This document shows positions 13,801 to 22,966 of a DNA stretch of 64,000 bases, in pieces; position 1 is the first letter of the stretch; each line of letters starts with the position of its first letter. Position numbers and translations under genes: made by a program. The notes below the pieces were generated by a model that had not been told where the DNA came from, did no database searches, and saw only the letters and a list, made by a program, of their open reading frames with translations. Where the stretch lies: the NCBI RefSeq assembly GCF_933208505.1, contig NZ_CAKOEU010000002.1, one strand, 5' to 3'. The DNA comes from Convivina praedatoris. Its GTDB lineage: Bacteria > Bacillota > Bacilli > Lactobacillales > Lactobacillaceae.

Positions 13801-15252
13801 ATGCAAAAAAAAGGAATCATTTCGTTACTGGCAGCAGTAGCTATGATGTTTGGTCTGTGGCAATTTGCTAGTCAGCCGACGGCCGCGGCCGATGAGCCAA
13901 ATTATATTATTTCAACTGATGCTACTTACGCGCCGTTTGATTTCCAAGATAAGAACAACCAATATGTCGGTATCGACATGGATATTTTAAAAGAAGTTGC
14001 TAAGCGAAAGCACTTTACCTATACGCTTAAGCCAATGAGTTTTAATGCTGCTGCTCAAATGGTTGCTAACGGTCAAGCTGACGGAATTATCGCCGGAATG
14101 ATGATTACTGATGAGCGTAAACAGGTTTATGACGTATCTGTTCCTTATTATCAATCTGGGGTTGCCTGGGTGGTCAAAGATGGCAGTAAGGTTAAAAGTC
14201 TTGAGGATTTAAAGGGTAAAACCGTTGCCTTAAAAACTGGGACTGCTGCTGCGACTTATGGTAAGTCTTTACAAGATAAGTACGGTTTTAAGATTAAGTA
14301 TTTTAATGATACCGATACCATGTATAACGATGTCGTTAATGGGAACTCAGCAGCAACCTTTGAAGATATGCCAGTTATTTCTTATGCCATTAAGAATGGT
14401 ATGAAATTAAAGGTAATGAATGCCAATGACTTGGGAAATGCTGGGGGCTGTGGATTCTTTGTCAAAAAGGGTGAGAATGCGCAACTATTAGCTGATTTCA
14501 ACCAGGCCTTTGCTGAAATGAAGCAGGACGGCACTTACGATAAAATTATTGCTAAGTATTTAAATGCCAAGCAATCGACTTTTGCTGGTGATAAAAAAGA
14601 TAACAATTCGGTTTGGGGTATTCTGACTTCAAATAAGAGTGCTTTTGCTAAGGGCTTGTGGGAGACCGTTGTCTTAACTGTATTTGGCATTATCTTTGCT
14701 TCCCTATGGGGTCTGATTCTAGGAATTATGGGTATCAGCCAAAATAAGTTTTTCCGCGGTTTAGCAACAACAATTATTTATACTTTCCGTGGATTGCCAT
14801 TGATGGTCTTAGCCTTCTTTATTTACATTGGATTACCAGGTGTAATTGGTGTTAAGATTCCAGCCTTTACCGCTGGTTTGATTACCTTGATTTTAAACGA
14901 GGGAGCCTATACCGGTGCTTTTGTTCGAGGTGGGTTTGAAGCTGTCGATAAGGGTCAAATGGAAGCTGCTCGTAGTTTGGGATTACCTTATGGGTCGGCT
15001 ATGCGTAAAGTGATTGTGCCCCAAGGGCTTAAGATTATGGTGCCAAGTTTTATTAACCAATTCATCATTACCTTGAAGGACACATCAATTCTTTCGGCAA
15101 TCGGTATTTTGGAATTAACACAAACTGGAACCCTGATTGTTGCTCGTAATTCACAAGGATTTAGAGTTTGGGCGATTGTTGCGGCCATTTACCTAATTGT
15201 TATTACTTTGTTGACCTGGTTAAGCAATTGGGTCGAAAAGAAAGTTCGTTAA
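13801..15252 (+). CDS. Fused amino-acid-binding protein / ABC permease, copy 2 (GlnP type)
   Basis: 483 residues from ATG 13801 behind GAGGGGAAAG. It has the same architecture as copy 1: signal peptide ending near AAADE, binding domain (YIISTDATYAPFDFQDKNN), permease domain with EAARSLGLPYGSAMRK. The permease halves are almost identical to copy 1, while the binding domains differ more, for example GGCGFFVKKG here against GEYGFAVKKG there. This fits a tandem duplication followed by change of ligand specificity. It is separated from glnQ by a hairpin terminator, implying lower or separately controlled expression. Confidence 0.9.
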   Translation: MQKKGIISLLAAVAMMFGLWQFASQPTAAADEPNYIISTDATYAPFDFQDKNNQYVGIDMDILKEVAKRKHFTYTLKPMSFNAAAQMVANGQADGIIAGMMITDERKQVYDVSVPYYQSGVAWVVKDGSKVKSLEDLKGKTVALKTGTAAATYGKSLQDKYGFKIKYFNDTDTMYNDVVNGNSAATFEDMPVISYAIKNGMKLKVMNANDLGNAGGCGFFVKKGENAQLLADFNQAFAEMKQDGTYDKIIAKYLNAKQSTFAGDKKDNNSVWGILTSNKSAFAKGLWETVVLTVFGIIFASLWGLILGIMGISQNKFFRGLATTIIYTFRGLPLMVLAFFIYIGLPGVIGVKIPAFTAGLITLILNEGAYTGAFVRGGFEAVDKGQMEAARSLGLPYGSAMRKVIVPQGLKIMVPSFINQFIITLKDTSILSAIGILELTQTGTLIVARNSQGFRVWAIVAAIYLIVITLLTWLSNWVEKKVR

Positions 15253-15257
15253 AAATT

Positions 15258-15296
15258 AACCGCCATTTCGTAAAATGAAGTGGAGGTTTTTTTATT
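15258..15296 (+). terminator. Terminator of glnP copy 2, overlapping the coiA ribosome-binding site
   Basis: Arms 15258-15269 and 15277-15288 pair over 12 positions with one mismatch and one G-T pair, followed by a T-rich tail. The 3' arm contains AGTGGAGGT, which is the SD of coiA. Confidence 0.8.
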
Positions 15297-15297
15297 T

Positions 15298-16302
15298 ATG
15301 TTGATGGCAATTGATGAATATAATCGTTATATTAGTGCGCATCAGGTTCAAACTACAATGGCATCTTATTTTTGTCCAGCCTGTCGACAGCCACTAATTT
15401 TAAAACGAGGTGAGCATAAAGTGGCTCATTTTGCCCATCGTGATTTATCAGTCTGCCAACACACCTTTAGTGAGGGAGAATCTAGTACTCATTTAACTGG
15501 TAAATTAGCTTTATATCAATTATTAAAGGGCCAGGGGACTATTCAATTAGAACCGGTCTTAGCAGCAATTGATCAGCGACCGGATTTACTATGGCAGCAT
15601 CCTCAAAGCGGGATGATTGCCATTGAATATCAGTGTAGCCCGATATCAGCCAAGCGCTTGGCCGAACGTAATCAGGGTTATCGGTCTCAGGGCATCAGTG
15701 TGTATTGGATTTTAGGACCAAAATATTATCATAAAAACTTACGACCTCAAACAATTCAACGTTTTATCCAGGCGGGCGTTTTATATTTTTATTTACCCTC
15801 GGATAATTATTTACGCTGTCAATCGAACTGGCTAAAAGCTGATTTTCAACGTTTAAAATACTGTGAAAAAAAGGTCAGTAGACTGGAAAATTTGAGTTTT
15901 ACAGTTCCGATTACTGACTTAAAAGCTAACTATCAACGTCAAAAATTACAGCAATTAATGTTACAAAAACGAGTTGATTCAGCCCTAATTGATTACTTAT
16001 ACCAGCAGCACCGTCGCTTGGATCAAGTACCTGATTGGATTTTATTAGGGACGACTTTTGGCCTTAAGGTGCCTAATTGGCATTTTCGACTGGTAATTTG
16101 GCTGTTATTGGCTCCTTTTCAAGATCAAACAGTCCTGACCATAACTTCCTTAGTCAAACGCCTGGAACCTTATTTTATCTTGACACCCGAGCAAGTTTTT
16201 CTATCGGTTAAAGAAGTGCTGCTTGACTTACAAAAAGGTGGGCATATTGGTTTAGCTGATGGAGAAATTCAAGTTTTTCACTTACCAGTCTGGCGGGATT
16301 AG
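15298..16302 (+). CDS. coiA: Competence protein CoiA
   Basis: About 335 residues. An N-terminal zinc-finger-like CPAC and FAHRD segment is followed by a restriction-endonuclease-like core with MIAIEYQCSPIS, as in CoiA of streptococci and lactobacilli, which promotes recombination of incoming DNA. I place the start at ATG 15298, 11 bases after GGAGG; ATG 15304 is an alternative and a GTG at 15280 overlaps the SD itself. The SD is inside the terminator stem of the upstream gene. pepF follows, a gene order common in lactobacilli. No com-box is evident. Natural competence of the organism is not shown. Confidence 0.88.
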   Translation: MLMAIDEYNRYISAHQVQTTMASYFCPACRQPLILKRGEHKVAHFAHRDLSVCQHTFSEGESSTHLTGKLALYQLLKGQGTIQLEPVLAAIDQRPDLLWQHPQSGMIAIEYQCSPISAKRLAERNQGYRSQGISVYWILGPKYYHKNLRPQTIQRFIQAGVLYFYLPSDNYLRCQSNWLKADFQRLKYCEKKVSRLENLSFTVPITDLKANYQRQKLQQLMLQKRVDSALIDYLYQQHRRLDQVPDWILLGTTFGLKVPNWHFRLVIWLLLAPFQDQTVLTITSLVKRLEPYFILTPEQVFLSVKEVLLDLQKGGHIGLADGEIQVFHLPVWRD

Positions 16303-16315
16303 ACTGGGGATGTGA

Positions 16316-16321
16316 TAAAAT
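16316..16321 (+). promoter_or_regulatory. Possible extended -10 of pepF
   Basis: TAAAAT preceded by TGA. A start near 16328 would give a leader of about 43 bases that holds the SD and hairpin. Confidence 0.4.
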
Positions 16322-16334
16322 TAGGAAAAGATAA

Positions 16335-16373
16335 AGGAGGAACTGTACGATATTTGTACAGTAAATTTATATG
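16335..16373 (+). promoter_or_regulatory. Structured ribosome-binding site of pepF: SD, hairpin, ATG
   Basis: GGAGG (16336-16340) is 30 bases from ATG 16371. Between them lies the hairpin CTGTAC-gatattt-GTACAG (16343-16361). Without those 19 bases the spacing is 11. An in-frame TAA at 16362-16364 rules out a longer reading frame, so the SD must serve this ATG or be unused. Confidence 0.7.
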
Positions 16374-18158
16374 GCACAGATTACAAGACAAGCAGTTCCG
16401 GAAGAATTAACTTGGGATTTAGCTTCCATTTTTGCCAGTGATGATAATTTTGAACTGGCTTTTCAAGCTGTCGTGCAGGCAGCTGAAGCATTGCAGCAAT
16501 ATCAAGGGCAGGTGGGCACGAGTGCGACTTCCTTGGTAACGGCCCTTCAAGCTGATTTGAAGCTAGAGCGTCAGTTTGAAAAGGTGTTTGTCTATGCTCA
16601 CCAAAAATATGATCAAGATACAACTAATGATCAATATGCAGCCTTGAATGCCCGAGTACAGAGTTTATATGCCCAAGTTAGTCAGGCCACGGCCTTTATT
16701 CAACCCGAAATTTTAGCCATTCCAAATGAAAAGTTAGACCAGTACCTAGCTAATCCAGTTTTAAAGCCTTATCAGCACTTTTTAGCAGTTATTCTCCAGC
16801 AAAAAAAGCACACTTTGCCCGCTGACCAAGAAGCCTTGTTAGCCGGTGCCAGTGATATTTTTAATGCTTCACAACAGACCTTTGGTGCTTTAGACAATGC
16901 TGATATTGAATTTGGGACGGTTACTGATGAAAATGGTCAAGAAGTTGAATTGACCAATGGTTTGTACTCAATTCTATTGCAGTCGCAGCAAGGTTCAGTT
17001 CGGCAAGAGGCTTTTGACCAACTCTATGACGCTTATATTGGTTTAAAAAACACCTTTGCTTCAACCTTGTCAGCTAACGTCAAAACGCATAATTTTTTGG
17101 CTAAAACCCGTCATTATCAGTCGGCTCGTCAAGCCGCAGTGACGCCCAACCAGATTCCTGAAGAAGTGTACGATACTTTGACACACAGTGTTAATGAGCA
17201 TTTACCGTTACTACACCGCTTTGTGGCTTTACGAAAGCAAGTTTTAAAGTTAAATGATGTACATCCCTATGATTTGTATGTACCGTTAGTTGAGGAAATT
17301 GATTATAAAGTTACTTATCAGGAGGCCCAAGAAATTGCTGTAAAGGCCTTAGCGCCTTTGGGAGAAGATTATATAGCGATTGTGAAAAAGGCATTTGCTC
17401 AGCGTTGGATTGATGTGGTTGAAAATAAAGGAAAGCGTAGTGGAGCTTACTCAGGCGGGTCTTATGATACTCATCCATATATCTTGCTAAACTGGCAGGA
17501 CACTTTGGATAATGTTTATACCCTAGTACATGAAATGGGGCATTCGGTCCATTCTTACCTAACTCGTCATAATCAACCCTATCACTATGGGGATTATCCA
17601 ATTTTTTTGGCGGAAATTGCCTCAACAACTAATGAAAGTTTATTGACTGATTATTTGTTGCAAACCCATACCGAACCAAAATTTAGAGCCTATGTGTTAA
17701 ACCAATACCTAGATGGCTTTAAGGGGACGGTTTTCCGGCAAACTCAATTTGCTGAGTTTGAACAGTGGTTGCACGAACAAGATGCTGCTGGGCGGGCCTT
17801 AACTGCCGATGTGATGAGTGAATATTATGGTCAATTAAATCAAAAGTTTTACGGACCTGATCTTTTCCCAGATGAACAGATTGCCTATGAATGGGCAAGA
17901 ATTCCGCATTTTTACTATAATTTCTATGTTTATCAGTACGCAACCGGAGAAGCAGCCGCAACCACTTTGTCCGATAAAATCTTAAACCAAAATGGTGCGA
18001 GTGCTTACAAAACTTATCTAAAAGCTGGTTCTTCTGCTAATCCTTTGGATGTGATTCAAGCTGCTGGGGTTGATATGCGTAGTAGTGCCTACTTAGACCA
18101 GGCCTTTGAACTCTTTGAGGCCCGTTTAACAGAATTAGAAACATTGCTAACACGCTAG
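16371..18158 (+). CDS. pepF: Oligoendopeptidase F (M3B)
   Basis: Cytoplasmic zinc endopeptidase of 595 residues, the usual length. The HEMGH zinc motif is at residues 387-391, followed by the third ligand region (FLAEIASTTNESL), and the C-terminal substrate-binding helices include YEWARIPHFYYNFYVYQYA. It cleaves peptides of about 7-17 residues during peptide utilisation and protein turnover. The ATG is fixed by an upstream in-frame stop. Its ribosome-binding site is unusual. A dehydrogenase gene follows after 9 bases and is likely co-transcribed. Confidence 0.95.
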   Translation: MAQITRQAVPEELTWDLASIFASDDNFELAFQAVVQAAEALQQYQGQVGTSATSLVTALQADLKLERQFEKVFVYAHQKYDQDTTNDQYAALNARVQSLYAQVSQATAFIQPEILAIPNEKLDQYLANPVLKPYQHFLAVILQQKKHTLPADQEALLAGASDIFNASQQTFGALDNADIEFGTVTDENGQEVELTNGLYSILLQSQQGSVRQEAFDQLYDAYIGLKNTFASTLSANVKTHNFLAKTRHYQSARQAAVTPNQIPEEVYDTLTHSVNEHLPLLHRFVALRKQVLKLNDVHPYDLYVPLVEEIDYKVTYQEAQEIAVKALAPLGEDYIAIVKKAFAQRWIDVVENKGKRSGAYSGGSYDTHPYILLNWQDTLDNVYTLVHEMGHSVHSYLTRHNQPYHYGDYPIFLAEIASTTNESLLTDYLLQTHTEPKFRAYVLNQYLDGFKGTVFRQTQFAEFEQWLHEQDAAGRALTADVMSEYYGQLNQKFYGPDLFPDEQIAYEWARIPHFYYNFYVYQYATGEAAATTLSDKILNQNGASAYKTYLKAGSSANPLDVIQAAGVDMRSSAYLDQAFELFEARLTELETLLTR

Positions 18159-18167
18159 GAGGATCGG

Positions 18168-19106
18168 ATGACAAAAGTACTAGTATTTGATGGCGTATCT
18201 CAGGTAGCCGTCCAAACCTTACAAAAAGCTGGTTTGGAAGTGGTCAGCAGTCCACAACATCAGGATCGTGATTTTACTGACTATCCAGATATTGAAGCCA
18301 TGATTTTAATGATGCATCCTATTACGGCTGAAATCATGGACAAACTGCCCAATTTAAGGGTGATTGCCCGTTTTGGCGTGGGATATGACAACGTTGATGT
18401 TCAAGCTGCTAGAGACCGGGGAATTGAGGTCACTAATACTCCTGGAGCCAATGCCACGGCCGTTGCTGAAACAGCGATTACTTTGATGTTAATGGCTGGG
18501 CGCTTTTTTGCCAGTCGACAAGCTCAAATTACTGATCCGGCGGCTAAAAATTATGCCCAAAGGCATCCCGGTATTCAATTATCAGATAAAACAGTTGGGA
18601 TTTTAGGATTTGGACATATTGGTCAAAAGATTGCCCATATGTTAACTGGTTTTAACGCCAAAGTCTTAGTGTATGCTCGTCATGATTATCCCGTTGCTAA
18701 CGGACACATGGCTAATTTAGATGAAATTTTTACCAAGGCTGATTACGTTGTTTCGGCTCTTCCAGGAACACCTGCTACCCATAATTTAATTGACCAAGCA
18801 GCCTTTAGAAAGATGAAGACAACGGCTGTTTTAGTCAATGTTGGTCGTGGATCAGTGGTGGACGAACCGGCTTTGATTCAAGCATTAAAAACTGGTGAGA
18901 TTGCTTCGGCTGGTTTGGATGTGGTGGCTCAAGAACCAATTCGAGCTGATAATGAATTGCTAAGTTTACCTAATGCCTTTGTCCTTCCGCATGTTGCTTC
19001 AGTTTCTCAGGAAGCTTTGGATGAGGTTGGTGTTTTAGCTGCCCAAAATATATTACAAGTTTTAGCTGGTAAAAAAGCTTTGAATCCAGTTAGCGAAAAG
19101 GGCTGA
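18168..19106 (+). CDS. D-isomer specific 2-hydroxyacid dehydrogenase (SerA-like)
   Basis: 312 residues. NAD-binding GILGFGHIGQKIA, the catalytic Arg in NVGRGSVVDE, the Glu in the AQEPIRADNELL segment and the catalytic His in LPHVASVS fit the 2-hydroxyacid dehydrogenase family. It lacks the C-terminal ACT domain of long phosphoglycerate dehydrogenases. It could act on 3-phosphoglycerate or on a branched 2-ketoacid; there is no serine-pathway neighbour. SD AGGAGG precedes ATG 18168, which is 9 bases after pepF. It is distinct from the D-lactate dehydrogenase at 36197. Confidence 0.85.
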   Translation: MTKVLVFDGVSQVAVQTLQKAGLEVVSSPQHQDRDFTDYPDIEAMILMMHPITAEIMDKLPNLRVIARFGVGYDNVDVQAARDRGIEVTNTPGANATAVAETAITLMLMAGRFFASRQAQITDPAAKNYAQRHPGIQLSDKTVGILGFGHIGQKIAHMLTGFNAKVLVYARHDYPVANGHMANLDEIFTKADYVVSALPGTPATHNLIDQAAFRKMKTTAVLVNVGRGSVVDEPALIQALKTGEIASAGLDVVAQEPIRADNELLSLPNAFVLPHVASVSQEALDEVGVLAAQNILQVLAGKKALNPVSEKG

Positions 19107-19131
19107 CGATAAGTATTGAATTTGTTATACT
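19103..19131 (+). promoter_or_regulatory. Promoter of the pheST T-box transcript
   Basis: CTGACG (19103-19108), 17-base spacer, TATACT (19126-19131). The -35 overlaps the stop codon of the upstream gene. It lies just before the T-box leader. Confidence 0.55.
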
Positions 19132-19137
19132 TAATTT

Positions 19138-19357
19138 GCGTTGAATGACTTAGTAATAGTAACCAAATGCCAGCGAGCGGTGAATAGTGGAAGACCGTCA
19201 TTAAGGTGCTATGAATTTCAGTCAGGAGTGTTTGGTTTAACCACCAACGTTAAGCTGCGATAAAGCTATCAGAGCTGCTGGCTAAGCCAGAATGTGGGTG
19301 GTACCGCGTATAGTTAATATTCGTCCCTTGTTACTTTTTAAGTAGCAGGGTTTTTTT
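19138..19357 (+). ncRNA. T-box leader of pheST
   Basis: The T-box element GGGTGGTACCGCG is at 19296-19308 with the canonical bulge TGGTACC. Upstream is Stem I closed by CCAAA/TTTGG (near 19163 and 19230), with a UUC triplet at 19217-19219 on its 3' side as the likely Phe specifier. The terminator at 19325-19357 competes with the antiterminator. Uncharged tRNA-Phe should promote readthrough into pheS. Confidence 0.93.
19325..19357 (+). terminator. Attenuator terminator of the pheST T-box
   Basis: CCCTTGTTAC pairs with GTAGCAGGG (one bulged base) followed by seven T. Confidence 0.88.
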
Positions 19358-19385
19358 ATTGATTTTAAGAAAAGAAAGGCTAACG

Positions 19386-20435
19386 ATGACATTAGTTGAT
19401 GATTTAAAGCAATTAAAAATAAAAGCGTTGACGGCAATTGAAGCGCAAAATGCTGATTTAGAACAATTACGGATTGAATTTTTAGGTCGTAAAGGGGACT
19501 TAACCTCCCTGTTAAAAGGGATGAAGGATCTTGATCCCAGTGACCGTAAAATTGTCGGTCAAGTCGGTAACGAAGTTCGTACGGCCATTACTGATTTGTT
19601 AGCCCAGCGTAAAGCTGAAGTTGAGCAAGAAAAGATGAATGTTCGCTTGGCTGCTGAAAAAATTGACGTGACTCTCCCAGGAAGTCAGCCAATTCAAGGA
19701 CAACCACACGTTTTACAACAGATTATTGATGAAATTGAGGAACATTTCTTGGGGATGGGTTTTCAAGTGATTGATGATCCGATTGATTCACCGGAAGTTG
19801 AAACCGATGAATATAACTTTGAGCGGGAAAATTTACCAAAGGATCATCCTGCTCGTGATATGCAAGATACCTTTTATATTACGCCTGAAATTTTAATGCG
19901 AACCCAAACTTCACCAGTTCAGTCTCGGTCTCTAGAAAAGCATGATTTCTCTAAGGGACCGTTGAAAATGATTGCCCCAGGTAAGGTTTACCGGCGAGAT
20001 ACTGATGATGCGACCCATTCCCATCAATTCCATCAAGTGGAAGGAATGGTTGTCGGAGAAAACATTACTATGGCTGATTTAAGGGGAACTTTGCTAGCTA
20101 TCATGCAAGAGCTCTTTGGTGAAAAACATCAAATCCGCCTACGTCCGTCTTATTTCCCATTTACTGAACCATCCGTTGAGGTTGATGTTTCTTGGAATCC
20201 AGTGACCCCAAGTACTAAGCCAGAAGATATTAAGTGGATTGAGGTTTTGGGAGCAGGGATGACTCATCCGAACGTCTTAAAGATGGACGGCGTTGACCCT
20301 GAAAAGTATTCGGCTTTTGCCTTTGGACTGGGACCAGATCGTTTTGCCATGTTGAAATATGGTGTGGAAGATATTCGTCAGTTTTATTTGAATGATGTTC
20401 GTTTCTTAGAACAATTTAATCGCAAGGGAGAATAA
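19386..20435 (+). CDS. pheS: Phenylalanyl-tRNA synthetase alpha subunit
   Basis: 349 residues from ATG 19386 behind AAAGG; an earlier TTG at 19359 lies in the terminator tail. An N-terminal coiled coil is followed by the class II catalytic core: motif 2 region (KVYRRDTDDATHSHQFHQVEG) shortened here as RRDTDDATHSHQFHQ, and motif 3 (FGLGPDRFAML). It charges tRNA-Phe as an alpha2-beta2 enzyme with PheT, encoded immediately downstream. Controlled by the T-box. Confidence 0.97.
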   Translation: MTLVDDLKQLKIKALTAIEAQNADLEQLRIEFLGRKGDLTSLLKGMKDLDPSDRKIVGQVGNEVRTAITDLLAQRKAEVEQEKMNVRLAAEKIDVTLPGSQPIQGQPHVLQQIIDEIEEHFLGMGFQVIDDPIDSPEVETDEYNFERENLPKDHPARDMQDTFYITPEILMRTQTSPVQSRSLEKHDFSKGPLKMIAPGKVYRRDTDDATHSHQFHQVEGMVVGENITMADLRGTLLAIMQELFGEKHQIRLRPSYFPFTEPSVEVDVSWNPVTPSTKPEDIKWIEVLGAGMTHPNVLKMDGVDPEKYSAFAFGLGPDRFAMLKYGVEDIRQFYLNDVRFLEQFNRKGE

Positions 20436-20437
20436 GG

Positions 20438-22891
20438 ATGAAAACAAATTTACGTTGGCTTAATGAATATCTTGATCAAAAAATTGATTTAGCCGCTCAA
20501 CCTGTTCAAAACTTAGCTGAAACATTAGAGAGAACCAGTGTGGAAGTTGATTCAGTTGGTACTTTAGCTGGGAAACAAGATGGGTTGGTGGTTGCTAAGG
20601 TGCTATCAGTTGAACCCCATCCTGATTCAGACCATATGGTAATTACCCAGGTATCAATTGGCCAAGCAGAACCGATTCAAATTGTTACCGGTGCGCCTAA
20701 CGTTGCAGTGAATCAATTAGTTATCTTGGCCCAGGTGGGTGCCCACATTATTGATCGCCAAAGCGGTGAATTAGTTGAAATTAAAACTGTTAAACTCCGT
20801 GGTGAAGAATCGTTTGGCATGTTAGCTGCCCTTCAAGAAATTGGTTTTGACAGTAAGATTGCTCCCAATAGCTTGGAAGAAGGCATATATGTCTTTGATG
20901 AGCAGTCTGGGGTAAAGCCTGGTGACAATGCCCTAGAAGTATTGGGAATGTTAGATCCGGTTATCGATACGGATTTAACGCCTAATCGGTCAGATATGCT
21001 GTCAATGATTGGTGCTGCTTATGAGTTTGGGGCAATTTTAAAACAAAAAGTAACCTTACCAACTTTTGAATTGAAAGAGGAATCACAAAGTGCGGCCAAC
21101 CAACTGACAGTCAATGTTGATGAACAGTTAGCCCCTAAATATGGTTTGCGGATTATCAATAATGTCCAAGTTCAGGAATCACCACTATGGTTGCAACGGC
21201 GCCTGTGGAATGCTGGTATTCGCCCAATTAATAATATTGTTGATATTACCAATTATATGATGATTTTATACGGCCAACCATTACACGCCTATGATTTAGA
21301 TAAATTGCCGGCTAAGCAATTAGACGTTCGTTTGGCCCAAAATGATGAAAAACTAACCCTTTTAGATGGTCAAGAGTGCCAATTGCGGCCACAAGCTGAT
21401 ATTGTGATTGCTAGTGCTGGTCAGCCTTTGGTACTGGCAGGGGTAATGGGTGGTCAGTTAGCTGAAATCGATCAAAATACGCATAATTTAGTCTTAGAAG
21501 GAGCTATTTTTGATGCTAGTCACATCAGAGCAGCAGCTCGTCGACACACGATTCACAGTGAAGCGTCTGGTCGTTTTGAACGCGGCGTTGATGCCGATAA
21601 TACCTTTACTGTGTTAGACCATGCTGCTAGCATGGTTGCTGATTTAGCCGCTGCACAAGTTGCCCAAGGTCGATTAATTGGTAGTCAAGTCCTTCAAGCC
21701 AATCCGGTAGTGACCATTACAGTTGCTCGAATCAATCAAATTTTAGGAACTGATTTATCCTCAGCAATGGTTGCTGATATTTTTGATCGATTGGGCTTGC
21801 TGTATCAATTAGACGGTGAAGAATTTACGGTCAATGTGCCGGGGCGCCGTCCAGACCTTAGCATTCCTGCCGACTTAATTGAAGAAGTTGCTCGCTTGTA
21901 CGGTTATGATAACTTACCAACCGCGACAATTGAGGGTCCGACAACGCCTGGTAAGTTGACAATTCGTCAACGTGGTATTCGGGCTAGTCGCCGTTTGATG
22001 GAATCCATGGGCTTAAATCAAGCTATTTCTTATGCATTAACTACGCCGGAAAAGGCCCGCTTGTTTGCCAACGAAAGTGAAGAATCATTGGTGGCTTTGG
22101 ATTATCCGATGAGTTCAGACCGGCGGGTCGCTCGACAAAATTTACTAGCCGGTTTGCTTGATGATATTTCTTATAACAGTGCCCGTTCAGTTGAAAATGT
22201 TGCTCTCTATGAACAAGGTCGAATTTTTATTAACCACCAAGTTAATCAACAGCCAACTGAAAAAGAACATTTAGCGGGTGTTTTGACTGGTAACTTGCAG
22301 CATTCCAGTTGGCAGGCAGCTAAAAATGTAAAGCCGGTTGATTTCTACGATATCAAGGGCATTGTGACAAAGTATTGTCAAGAGATTGGCTTAACGGATG
22401 TTACTTTCCAAGCTACTGATCGTCATGTTGCCATGCATCCAGGTCAAACGGCTGATATCTATGTTAAGGATGTTTATTTGGGCTTTGTCGGACAAATTCA
22501 TCCGCAAATTACTCAGGCTAAAAAATTAAATCCAGTTTTTGGTTTTGAATTAGATTTAGAAGCGGTACTAACGCAACGCGAGCAGGAGATAAGTTATATC
22601 CCTGTGTCACGTTATCCACAAATTAGTCGTGATTTAGCAATTTTAGTTGATGAAAACATTAGTAATCAACAAATTGAACACGCCATCAAAGTTACTGCCG
22701 GACCACACTTGGTTCACTTAAATATTTTTGACCTCTATCAAGGGGACTCTTTACCAACCCATAAAAAGTCAATGGCTTATCAATTAACCTATCAAGACCG
22801 GGACGCAACCCTTGTTGAAGAAGATATTAATCAGGATGTAGAACGAATTATTGAGCAGCTTAAAGACCAATTCCAAGCTGAAATTCGCTAA
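20438..22891 (+). CDS. pheT: Phenylalanyl-tRNA synthetase beta subunit
   Basis: 817 residues, full length. Domain order as expected: tRNA-binding EMAP-like domain (about 40-150), B3/B4 editing region (HSEASGRFERGVD), B5 (about 410-480), the catalytic-like core (GRRPDLSIPADLIEEVARLYGYDNL region, e.g. DLIEEVARLYGYDNL) and a C-terminal ferredoxin-fold anticodon-binding domain (PVSRYPQISRDLAILVD). It starts 2 bases after pheS behind AAGGGAG and shares its T-box control. Confidence 0.97.
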   Translation: MKTNLRWLNEYLDQKIDLAAQPVQNLAETLERTSVEVDSVGTLAGKQDGLVVAKVLSVEPHPDSDHMVITQVSIGQAEPIQIVTGAPNVAVNQLVILAQVGAHIIDRQSGELVEIKTVKLRGEESFGMLAALQEIGFDSKIAPNSLEEGIYVFDEQSGVKPGDNALEVLGMLDPVIDTDLTPNRSDMLSMIGAAYEFGAILKQKVTLPTFELKEESQSAANQLTVNVDEQLAPKYGLRIINNVQVQESPLWLQRRLWNAGIRPINNIVDITNYMMILYGQPLHAYDLDKLPAKQLDVRLAQNDEKLTLLDGQECQLRPQADIVIASAGQPLVLAGVMGGQLAEIDQNTHNLVLEGAIFDASHIRAAARRHTIHSEASGRFERGVDADNTFTVLDHAASMVADLAAAQVAQGRLIGSQVLQANPVVTITVARINQILGTDLSSAMVADIFDRLGLLYQLDGEEFTVNVPGRRPDLSIPADLIEEVARLYGYDNLPTATIEGPTTPGKLTIRQRGIRASRRLMESMGLNQAISYALTTPEKARLFANESEESLVALDYPMSSDRRVARQNLLAGLLDDISYNSARSVENVALYEQGRIFINHQVNQQPTEKEHLAGVLTGNLQHSSWQAAKNVKPVDFYDIKGIVTKYCQEIGLTDVTFQATDRHVAMHPGQTADIYVKDVYLGFVGQIHPQITQAKKLNPVFGFELDLEAVLTQREQEISYIPVSRYPQISRDLAILVDENISNQQIEHAIKVTAGPHLVHLNIFDLYQGDSLPTHKKSMAYQLTYQDRDATLVEEDINQDVERIIEQLKDQFQAEIR

Positions 22892-22899
22892 TTTTACAT

Positions 22900-22928
22900 T
22901 TGAGTTAACTCTTAAAAAAAGATATAAT
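22900..22928 (+). promoter_or_regulatory. Promoter of murA
   Basis: TTGAGT (22900-22905), 17-base spacer, TATAAT (22923-22928). It lies between pheT and murA. Confidence 0.75.
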
Positions 22929-22966
22929 TTTAATTAAAATGCAATGTTAGCGGGATAATTTCACTT

